Below are positions 1-4,753 of a stretch of 8,677 nt of DNA, piece by piece (position 1 is the stretch's first letter; each line of letters opens with the position of its first letter). Made by a program: the position numbers and the translations under genes. The stretch comes from Hyphomicrobiales bacterium (lineage in GTDB: Bacteria; Pseudomonadota; Alphaproteobacteria; Rhizobiales; Devosiaceae): the NCBI GenBank assembly GCA_027082895.1, contig JALWTJ010000076.1, positions 1-8,677 of the forward strand, written 5' to 3'. The notes beneath the pieces are model-generated. The model did no database searches and had not been told where the DNA came from. It saw nothing but the letters and a program-made list of their open reading frames with translations.

Positions 1-645
1 AGCACGGGCTTCCGCAAGGATCCGATCAACGGGCCGGGACTGTTCAGCGCCCCGCGTATAGGGCACGACGCAGAAGGCGCAGAACTTGTCGCATCCTTCC
101 TGAACGGTCAGAAAGGCCGTCAGCCCGCGGGAGATGGTGGCTTCCCGGGTCGGGGACGGCAGGTGGTCGAACTTGTCTTCCTCGGGAAACTCGGTGTCCA
201 CGACCGGCCCCTGCTCCGCCCGGCGCACCAGATCGGGCAGGCGGTGATAGGATTGGGGGCCGAACACCAGATCAACGGCGGGGGCGCGGGCCATGATTTC
301 CTCGCCTTCGGCCTGCGCAACGCACCCGGCAACACCGATCAGGGTTTTTCGGCCCTGCTTCTGCCGCTGGAGGCGAATCTTGCGGATCCGGCCCAGTTCG
401 GAATAGACCTTTTCGGCCGCCTTTTCCCGGATGTGGCAGGTATTGAGCAGAACCAGGTCCGCCTCTTCCATATCCTGTGTCCGGATCCAGCCATGGGGAG
501 ACAGGGCATCAAGCATGCGGTCGCTGTCATAGACGTTCATCTGGCACCCATAGGTCTTGATGAACAATTTTTTGGCATTGGCAACATTTCCCCCGTTCCC
601 GGTCGGGGACCTGTCGAAGGAGGGCGCAGAAACGGGATCAGACAT
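1..645 (-). CDS. miaB: tRNA-2-methylthio-N6-dimethylallyladenosine synthase MiaB, N-terminal part
   Basis: Radical-SAM methylthiotransferase that adds a methylthio group to i6A37 of tRNAs, giving ms2i6A beside the anticodon. Only the first 215 codons are present; the gene runs off the left edge. Seen: the UPF0004 domain opening KKLFIKTYGCQMN (residues 25-37), NTCHIREKAAEKVYSELG (68-85) and GVAGCVAQAEG (104-114), which give the three auxiliary-cluster cysteines C34, C70 and C108. The radical-SAM motif CxxxCxxC follows as C185, C189 and C192 in EGCDKFCAFCVVPYTRG. The remaining SAM barrel and the TRAM domain lie outside the window. Start chosen at the ATG at 645, which overlaps the stop of a possible 16-codon ORF. 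An in-frame ATG at 654 would add three residues. Neither has a clear Shine-Dalgarno, so coupling to upstream translation is likely. It is the last gene seen of the fur-acyltransferase-miaB chain. Identity is very secure. Confidence 0.97.
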   Translation of the reverse strand, partial: MSDPVSAPSFDRSPTGNGGNVANAKKLFIKTYGCQMNVYDSDRMLDALSPHGWIRTQDMEEADLVLLNTCHIREKAAEKVYSELGRIRKIRLQRQKQGRKTLIGVAGCVAQAEGEEIMARAPAVDLVFGPQSYHRLPDLVRRAEQGPVVDTEFPEEDKFDHLPSPTREATISRGLTAFLTVQEGCDKFCAFCVVPYTRGAEQSRPVDRILAEARA

Positions 646-695
646 CAGGAACATTTCGCCCGGGGGGCGCTCCGAAAAAACGAAAAGACAGCCAT
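645..695 (-). CDS. possible 16-codon leader ORF between the acyltransferase gene and miaB
   Basis: ATG at 695 reads MAVFSFFRSAPRAKCS and stops at TGA 647-645, sharing one base with the miaB ATG (TGATG). It begins 7 nt after the stop of the acyltransferase gene. No good Shine-Dalgarno precedes it, so it could only be read by re-initiating ribosomes. Its possible role is to carry ribosomes across the 57-nt gap to miaB, which also lacks a ribosome-binding site. No family is recognised. An ORF this short may be chance. Confidence 0.25.
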   Translation of the reverse strand: MAVFSFFRSAPRAKCS

Positions 696-702
696 GGACC
701 GA

Positions 703-1506
703 TCAGGCTTCATTTTCAAGCAGTTTTCCGCCCCGATTGAGAGCAACCAGCATGCGGCGGACCTCGTTTTCCGCCCGGCGGGTGATCTCCTTGCGGTTGG
801 AACCTTCGGCCAGGGGCATGGGCCGCCCGAAGGCGACCGTCACATCCCGGGTGCCCGATGTCAGGATGTCCCAGATGTTTTCGGCAACGGACTTGGCCTT
901 GATCCAGGCCACAAGCGCCCGCTCCGGGCGGGTGATGGGCAGCCCCTGCAAATGGGTGTAGGCGATGGTTACCGGCTGGATGGATACATATCTGGCCCCC
1001 GCATCAATCAGGGCCGTCTGGGAGGCAGCGACCAGTCCGGAACGGAAGGGCATGACATGGGTGCCCACGTCGGACCTTCCCTCGGCAAACAGGCACACGG
1101 CCCCGCCCCCCACCATGCGCCGGGCCATTTCGGAAGTGGCGGTGCGGGCAGCATCGCGCGGGGAAGCGGAAACGAAAATGGTGCGCTGCATGCGCGAGAA
1201 AAACCCCACGACCGGCCACCTGTTCAACTCGTCCCGGGCCACGAAGCTGACATTGGCTACCGAACCGATGGCAATGATGTCGATCCAGGAAATATGATTG
1301 GCCACCACCAGGGTTGCCTTGCCGGTTTCCGGCTTGCCGATCAGGCGCACCCGCAGGCCAAGGAAATGGGCTGCCAGACGGTGAAAGATGCGGGGCAGGA
1401 TGTTCCAGAAAGGCAGATGCAGCAGCAAGATCAGCCATTGCAGGGGAATGGCCACGATCAGGAACGGTACCATGATGAAGACGAAAAACAGAACACGGCG
1501 TATCAT
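703..1506 (-). CDS. 1-acyl-glycerol-3-phosphate / lysophospholipid acyltransferase (PlsC-like)
   Basis: Membrane-associated acyltransferase that moves a fatty acyl chain from acyl-ACP or acyl-CoA to a lysophospholipid, most simply lysophosphatidate to phosphatidate. It has 267 residues, a usual family length. A hydrophobic N-terminal segment (about 5-35) should anchor it in the inner membrane. The catalytic HX4D motif is NHISWID (H71, D76). Motif II is GFFSRMQRTIFVS (101-113). Motif III is FAEGRSDVG (140-148), where related proteins often carry an EGTSSDG-like sequence; the key glutamate E142 is kept. The start ATG shares one base with the fur stop (TGATG), which implies translational coupling and fixes the start. 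The substrate cannot be read from sequence: a lyso-ornithine-lipid acyltransferase (OlsA-like) is a fair alternative, and some genomes carry several paralogues. Family assignment is firm, substrate open. Confidence 0.9.
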   Translation of the reverse strand: MIRRVLFFVFIMVPFLIVAIPLQWLILLLHLPFWNILPRIFHRLAAHFLGLRVRLIGKPETGKATLVVANHISWIDIIAIGSVANVSFVARDELNRWPVVGFFSRMQRTIFVSASPRDAARTATSEMARRMVGGGAVCLFAEGRSDVGTHVMPFRSGLVAASQTALIDAGARYVSIQPVTIAYTHLQGLPITRPERALVAWIKAKSVAENIWDILTSGTRDVTVAFGRPMPLAEGSNRKEITRRAENEVRRMLVALNRGGKLLENEA

Positions 1507-2048
1507 CAGGGCGTTTCCTTGCTTTGGTTCCCTGCGGGGGCAGCGTTGCCTGCGCCCCTTTCAAGAGGCACGGCATAAAGCTCCAGCCGGTGATCCACAA
1601 GACGATATCCCAGGCGCCGGGCAATCAGTTCCTGAATGACCTCGATTTCCTCGTTCCGGAACTCGATGACCCGGCCGCTACGGATGTCGATCAGGTGATC
1701 ATGGTGGGTATCGGGGATGGGCTCGAAACGGGCGCGGCCATCCTTGAAGTCGTGCCGGGTCACCAGCCCGGCCTCTTCGAACAGGTTGAGGGTGCGGTAG
1801 ACGGTGGACAGGGATATGCGGGAATCCCGGGCCGATGCCCGCCGGTACAATTCTTCCACGTCCGGGTGATCGTGGGCGTTCTGGATGATCTGGGCAATGG
1901 TGCGGCGCTGGTCGGTCATGCGCATGCCGCGGGCCGCACACTGGTCCTCAAGGGATTGCTCGATGGCCCCCTTGGTACCCGTGTCACCCATGGCAGCACT
2001 TCCGGCAATATTGCCGGGGTCCTTGCCGGTTTTTGCATCAGCCTTCAT
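1506..2048 (-). CDS. fur: Fur-family metal-responsive transcriptional repressor
   Basis: Dimeric DNA-binding repressor that senses iron or another divalent metal. 180 residues from the chosen start. After a disordered tail of about 28 residues comes a winged helix (about 29-110) with MTDQRRTIAQII and the recognition helix region ISLSTVYRTLNLFEEAGLV (78-96). The dimerisation and metal domain follows, with THHDHLIDIRSGRVIEF (114-130) and YRLVDHRLELYAVPL (148-162). Likely metal ligands are H115, H116, H118, E129 and H153. The only cysteine is C37, so the CxxC structural-zinc sites of E. coli Fur are absent, as in the alphaproteobacterial Fur/Mur branch. Start: ATG at 2048 has AGGA five bases upstream; the GTG at 2075 would add nine residues but has a poorer site. 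The end overlaps the acyltransferase start by one base. It may sense Mn (Mur) rather than Fe; Irr is less likely because its HHH haem motif is missing. Confidence 0.93.
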   Translation of the reverse strand: MKADAKTGKDPGNIAGSAAMGDTGTKGAIEQSLEDQCAARGMRMTDQRRTIAQIIQNAHDHPDVEELYRRASARDSRISLSTVYRTLNLFEEAGLVTRHDFKDGRARFEPIPDTHHDHLIDIRSGRVIEFRNEEIEVIQELIARRLGYRLVDHRLELYAVPLERGAGNAAPAGNQSKETP

Positions 2049-2078
2049 TGGCGTCCTGTTCCTCGTTCCGTTCACCCC

Positions 2079-2090
2079 GGGGGCGCCCCC
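2079..2090. repeat. 12-bp perfect GC palindrome between rimI and fur
   Basis: Five G, then CG, then five C preceded by G's form a self-complementary 12-mer, GGGGGCGCCCCC. It lies 3 bases past the rimI stop and about 30 bases before the preferred fur start. In RNA it could fold only into a 4-bp G-C stem with a GCGC loop. There is no T run after it, so it is not a convincing terminator. It could be a weak transcript punctuation mark or chance in GC-rich DNA. Confidence 0.4.
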
Positions 2091-2093
2091 AGA

Positions 2094-2573
2094 CTAGTTG
2101 ATCGGGGCGCGCATAACCAGTGCCGAAGCGCGGGTGCCATCCTTGAGGGGATAATAGCCCTGCCGGGTGGCCACGGCCTGAAACCCGAAGCGGGCATAAA
2201 GGGCACGGGCGGCCAGATTATGTTCATCCACCTCCAGCACCATGCTGGCTGCTCCGAACTCGGCCATGTGATTCAAACCGGCCTGCAGCAAGGCGGCCCC
2301 CACCTTCCTGTTGCGCCATTTCCTGTGAACGGCAATGGTGAGCAGTTCGCATTCCTCACCGGAAAAGGACACCACCATGAAACCGGCAACCCGGTGGCGG
2401 GCGTCGCAGGCCACATAGACCGGCGTGGCCGCCGGGCGGGACAGGAAACGGGAAAAATCCTCCTCGCCCCATCCGTGAAAGAAACAGCTGGCATGCAGTT
2501 TCATCATGGAGGGCACATGGGAAGCAGCTGCGAGTTCCACATGCAGGCCGGCGGGGGCCATCCAAATCTTCAT
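2094..2573 (-). CDS. rimI: Ribosomal-protein-S18-alanine N-acetyltransferase RimI (GNAT family)
   Basis: GNAT acetyltransferase that moves acetyl from acetyl-CoA to the N-terminal alanine of ribosomal protein S18. 159 residues, close to the usual RimI size. Seen: the beta-4 strand and acetyl-CoA loop CELLTIAVHRKWRNRKVGAALL (75-96, key residues R87 and G92), and the signature LEVDEHNLAARALYARFGF (113-131) with E114, then RQGYYPLKDGTRASALVM (137-154) with Y141. The acetyl-CoA loop reads RNRKVGA, so a lysine (K90) replaces the first glycine of the usual R/QxxGxG/A. Start: ATG at 2573 follows GGAAAGGG about seven bases upstream; the reading frame stays open further upstream only as a shadow of tsaB. 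It lies 91 nt after tsaB, a pairing found in many bacteria. RimI is the best name, but the true target could be another N-terminus, as GNAT specificity is hard to read. Confidence 0.93.
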   Translation of the reverse strand: MKIWMAPAGLHVELAAASHVPSMMKLHASCFFHGWGEEDFSRFLSRPAATPVYVACDARHRVAGFMVVSFSGEECELLTIAVHRKWRNRKVGAALLQAGLNHMAEFGAASMVLEVDEHNLAARALYARFGFQAVATRQGYYPLKDGTRASALVMRAPIN

Positions 2574-2609
2574 CCCGGTTCCCTTTCCAGACGGACAGGC
2601 ATGGGGCCC

Positions 2610-2624
2610 GCACAATTGTTGTGC
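2610..2624 (-). promoter_or_regulatory. inverted repeat in the tsaB-rimI spacer (hairpin or operator candidate)
   Basis: GCACAA-3 nt-TTGTGC is a perfect 6-bp inverted repeat with a 3-base loop. On the minus strand it is flanked by GCCC upstream and GGGC downstream, so the RNA can extend the stem across a 5-base bulge. It ends 36 bases before the rimI ATG. No T run follows, so termination is unlikely. It may instead modulate rimI translation or mark an RNA-processing site. An 8-bp palindrome CTGTACAG (2638-2645) lies just upstream in the same spacer. Confidence 0.4.
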
Positions 2625-2664
2625 CAGCCGGGCGGAACTGTACAGCGCGTGCGGGTCCGGCCGA

Positions 2665-3339
2665 TCATGAAGGCATCGGTGCCTGAAAATCAATGGGGGG
2701 CCGGATCTGGGGCTTGGCATCGGGGGGGCGCACATAACAGGGATCGGGGGGAAAATCGGCTGGTGCGACCGAAGCGGCGAACCTTGCCAGCCGCCCAATA
2801 TCCAGAAGCGGGGAATCAAAAACCGTCTTTTCGCCCGTCTGATCGACAAGCCGAGGCGGGGCGGCCGGAACGCCGGGCGCCCGGAAATGCTGGACATAGG
2901 CCTGTTTGCGCCGCGCATCAAGGGTAATGGAAAACCCCGCCTCCTCGGAACCGGAGGGCAGGGAAACACCAAGGGACAGGGCCAGAAGGTTGGGAATGCC
3001 CACAACCGGGCACTGGCGGGCCAGTCCAAGCCCACGGGCAGCAGCAATGCCGATCCTGAGACCGGTAAAGGACCCCGGACCGGTACTTGTGGCAATGCGC
3101 CCGATATCGGACCAGCCCAGCCCGGCCCGCTCCATCAGATGCGCGATCCGCTCAAACAGAATTTCGGCATGGCCACGCGCCACCGGCTCCGTCAGCACCT
3201 CGATATGATCCTTCGTCGCCAGCGCAAGCTGGACATGGGGTCCGGACGTATCAAGGGCCAGGGTGATGGGAAAAGCAGCGCAGGACGTGCCGGCAACAGA
3301 TGTGGATGACCGAACGTCCCCGGACAGTTGTTCAGGCAT
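2665..3339 (-). CDS. tsaB: tRNA threonylcarbamoyladenosine biosynthesis protein TsaB
   Basis: ASKHA-fold partner of TsaD in the TsaBDE complex, which puts threonylcarbamoyl on A37 of ANN-decoding tRNAs (t6A). 224 residues, typical of TsaB and much shorter than TsaD. Seen: the first strand ITLALDTS (25-32), the RGHAE motif (55-59), and the highly conserved STGPGSFTGLRIGIAAARG (85-103). DARRKQAYVQ (141-150) and the C-terminal YVRPPDAKPQ (202-211) follow. It lacks the metal-binding HxxxH of TsaD, as expected for the scaffold subunit. About 24 residues precede the first strand, slightly longer than many homologues. The ATG at 3339 is still favoured because AGGAG lies eight bases upstream and no other Met occurs before residue 69. 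That ribosome-binding site sits inside a small hairpin. It is followed by rimI, a common bacterial pairing. Very secure. Confidence 0.96.
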   Translation of the reverse strand: MPEQLSGDVRSSTSVAGTSCAAFPITLALDTSGPHVQLALATKDHIEVLTEPVARGHAEILFERIAHLMERAGLGWSDIGRIATSTGPGSFTGLRIGIAAARGLGLARQCPVVGIPNLLALSLGVSLPSGSEEAGFSITLDARRKQAYVQHFRAPGVPAAPPRLVDQTGEKTVFDSPLLDIGRLARFAASVAPADFPPDPCYVRPPDAKPQIRPPIDFQAPMPS

Positions 3340-3340
3340 T

Positions 3341-3354
3341 GCAGGTACTCCTGC
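3341..3354 (-). promoter_or_regulatory. small hairpin covering the tsaB Shine-Dalgarno
   Basis: On the minus strand GCAGG-AGTA-CCTGC forms a 5-bp stem with a 4-base loop just before the tsaB ATG. The AGGAG ribosome-binding site falls partly in the left arm and partly in the loop. Such a fold could damp tsaB initiation unless opened by a protein or by ribosomes. The stem is short, so a chance origin is quite possible. Confidence 0.35.
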
Positions 3355-3428
3355 CAGTTGGCATGTCCACCGGGCCGGACCCCCTCACGCCTTGTTGAAA
3401 CTGCGGTGGTGGCCCTTTCGCCAGAGCG

Positions 3429-3992
3429 TCAGACTTCCTGCACCTCATTGACGCCGGGAACGAAATGGCGCAACAGGTTCTCGATTCCGTGCTTCAGGGT
3501 AGCGGTGGAGGAGGGACAACCGGCGCAGGCGCCCTGCATCTTGAGAAAGACCGTGCCATCACGAAAGCCGCGGAAGGTGATGTCCCCCCCGTCCATGGCA
3601 ACGGCCGGACGTACCCGTGTGGCGAGCAGTTCCTTGATGATTTCCACCATCTCGGCGTCTTCCTCGTCGAAAAATTCCTTGGAAGGGTCATTCAGACCAT
3701 CGTCCCCGTCCCCGCTCAACACGGGCTTTCCGGACAGGAAATGTTCCATGATCACGCCCAGGATAGCCGGTTTGATATGGGACCATTCGGCGCCCTCCTG
3801 GGTGACGGAAATGAAATCGGCGCCCAGAAAGACGCCGGTCACCCCCTCCAGCGCAAACAGTTCGGATGCCAGGGGGGAAACGGCAGCGGCCTCAGCATCG
3901 CGAAACTCGCGGGGCGCGCCGGACAAAACTTCACGGCCCGGCAGGAATTTCAGGGTTGCGGGATTTGGCGTGGCCTCGGTCTGAATAAACAC
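3429..3992 (-). CDS. NifU-family Fe-S cluster carrier/scaffold (Nfu)
   Basis: Carries a [4Fe-4S] cluster to recipient apo-enzymes; it resembles mitochondrial NFU1 more than E. coli NfuA. 187 residues in two domains. The N-terminal Nfu_N domain opens FIQTEATPNPATLKFLPG (2-19) and runs to about residue 88. An acidic linker (about 93-112) follows, then the C-terminal NifU domain (about 113-187) with VRPAVAMDGGDITF (127-140) and MQGACAGCPSS (152-162), whose C156 and C159 bind the cluster at a dimer interface. Start: GTG at 3992 is preferred over the GTG at 4001 because GAGGTGA ends five bases before it and because homologues begin at this MFIQTE position. A candidate promoter and the preceding usp terminator indicate that it heads its own unit. 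MiaB, at the far end of this unit, is a plausible client, since E. coli NfuA is known to interact with MiaB. Confidence 0.94.
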   Translation of the reverse strand: MFIQTEATPNPATLKFLPGREVLSGAPREFRDAEAAAVSPLASELFALEGVTGVFLGADFISVTQEGAEWSHIKPAILGVIMEHFLSGKPVLSGDGDDGLNDPSKEFFDEEDAEMVEIIKELLATRVRPAVAMDGGDITFRGFRDGTVFLKMQGACAGCPSSTATLKHGIENLLRHFVPGVNEVQEV

Positions 3993-4001
3993 GTTTGTCA
4001 C
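3993..4001 (-). promoter_or_regulatory. strong ribosome-binding site that decides the nfu start
   Basis: GAGGTGA on the minus strand is a 7-base match to the 16S anti-Shine-Dalgarno and begins just upstream of this interval. It ends five bases before the GTG at 3992. It overlaps the alternative GTG at 4001, making that codon part of the ribosome-binding site rather than the start. Confidence 0.75.
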
Positions 4002-4054
4002 CTCTCGTGAACGCAGCGGGGGCGGCCCAGATTAGAACCATTCCATTGCGGGCA

Positions 4055-4083
4055 AATGTAGGTGCTTTGCACCGGTTTTGAAA
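4055..4083 (-). promoter_or_regulatory. candidate nfu promoter with an internal palindrome
   Basis: On the minus strand TTTCAA (4083-4078), a 17-base spacer and TACATT (4060-4055) form a weak sigma-70-like pair, with 3 of 6 and 4 of 6 consensus matches. The spacer contains the perfect inverted repeat GGTGC-AAA-GCACC (4061-4073), well placed to act as an operator. Transcription would start near 4048, giving a leader of about 55 bases before nfu. The terminator just upstream makes a promoter here likely, although these exact boxes are tentative. Fur, or an IscR/RirA-type Fe-S regulator, would be logical but is not shown. Confidence 0.4.
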
Positions 4084-4108
4084 GGGCAAATCCACCCGAA
4101 TTGCGCTC

Positions 4109-4130
4109 AAAAAATCAGCACAGGCTGATT
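4109..4130 (-). terminator. intrinsic terminator overlapping the usp stop codon
   Basis: On the minus strand AATCAGC-CTGT-GCTGATT makes a perfect 7-bp stem with a 4-base loop, followed at once by four more T's (six T's in a row in all). The stem includes the last codons and the TGA (4117-4115) of the usp gene. It should release transcripts coming from glnD-murJ-trpS-usp before nfu. Confidence 0.78.
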
Positions 4131-4609
4131 ATGCGCTCATCGCTCATGCCAGCAGGGATGATGGTGACGGGAATGGTCAGGGCATTGGTCCCCCGGCCAA
4201 CGAAAGCGGATACGAGTGGCCCCGGCCCCTCGCTGGACGTTCCGGCGGCCAGCACCAGGATGGCAATTTCGTCATCCTCGTTGATCAGGGCCTCGATTTC
4301 TTCGGCCTTGCGCCCTTCACGCACCACCTTTTCCACGTTGATGTCACCGATCTCGGCAATGCGGCGTGCGCGTTCATCGAGCAGTTCCTCGGCCTTTGCA
4401 AGGGATTCGGCCCGCAGGATGTCCTCAACACCGAGCCAGTGCTGAAACTGCTCATTGCCGATGATGGACAGCAGTACCACCGTGCCTCCGGTACGCTTTA
4501 CCCGGTAGGCGGCAAAGGTCACTGCACGGTCGCATTCCTCGGTTTCATCGATCACAACCAGAAATTTACGGTTATATTCGCGTTCCGCCGCGTGTCTGGT
4601 ATTTCCCAT
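4115..4609 (-). CDS. Universal stress protein, UspA family, single domain
   Basis: Small cytoplasmic protein of the Usp alpha/beta fold, generally dimeric and linked to stress survival; its biochemical activity is unknown. 164 residues from the chosen start. Seen: the first strand KFLVVIDETEECDRAV (15-30), the second strand GTVVLLSII (42-50), a long charged helix (about 61-87), INVEKVVREG (90-99), and the strand EIAILVLAAGTSSEGPG (114-130) followed by IPVTIIP (146-152). The GTSSEGPG loop stands where ATP-binding Usps have Gx2Gx9G(S/T), but the spacing looks divergent, so nucleotide binding is uncertain. Start: ATG at 4609 follows AGGCGGA; an ATG at 4624 and earlier codons up to a TTG at 4663 are in frame but have poorer sites and would add non-family residues. 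The stop lies inside the terminator hairpin. It follows trpS after 144 nt. Confidence 0.88.
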   Translation of the reverse strand: MGNTRHAAEREYNRKFLVVIDETEECDRAVTFAAYRVKRTGGTVVLLSIIGNEQFQHWLGVEDILRAESLAKAEELLDERARRIAEIGDINVEKVVREGRKAEEIEALINEDDEIAILVLAAGTSSEGPGPLVSAFVGRGTNALTIPVTIIPAGMSDERIISLC

Positions 4610-4753
4610 ATTTCCGCCTGTCATGGTTACCGAATGCATGCATGCTGACATTTTGAAGGCCAATCGGCAAGCCGATCCCCATCGCCCTGCCGGTGTGCAG
4701 GGGCACCTTGTCGCGCACGTTCCCTTGTGAAAGGTTGGTGGACAGCAGCACGA
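4610..4753 (-). promoter_or_regulatory. trpS-usp spacer with two hairpins and a GCAT repeat
   Basis: In transcription order this 144-base spacer holds CCCTGC-6 nt-GCAGGG (4685-4702), then ATCGGC-TT-GCCGAT (4663-4676), then the self-complementary GCATGCATGC (4636-4645). The first two can fold as stems of 5-6 bp. Neither is followed by a T run, so they are poor terminators. No good -35/-10 pair was found. The spacer may be a structured leader, an RNA-processing zone or an operator region for usp. Confidence 0.4.

Noticed and set aside
163..1578. 471-codon plus-strand ORF opposite miaB and the acyltransferase
   Set aside because: It is antisense to two genes with exact family motifs. Its protein is Gly/His/Gln/Pro-rich with no domain, as expected from the reverse of GC-rich codons.
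2079..2090. GC palindrome as a terminator after rimI
   Set aside because: No T run follows and the loop-compatible stem is only four base pairs. It is kept as a repeat only.
1524..2927. 467-codon plus-strand ORF opposite fur, rimI and the end of tsaB
   Set aside because: It spans three well-supported minus-strand genes and their gaps, shows no family motif and has low-complexity composition.
2094..3095. 333-codon minus-strand frame that would extend RimI through most of tsaB
   Set aside because: Only the last 159 codons match RimI. The upstream part is the tsaB sequence in another frame, and the internal ATG at 2573 has a fair ribosome-binding site.
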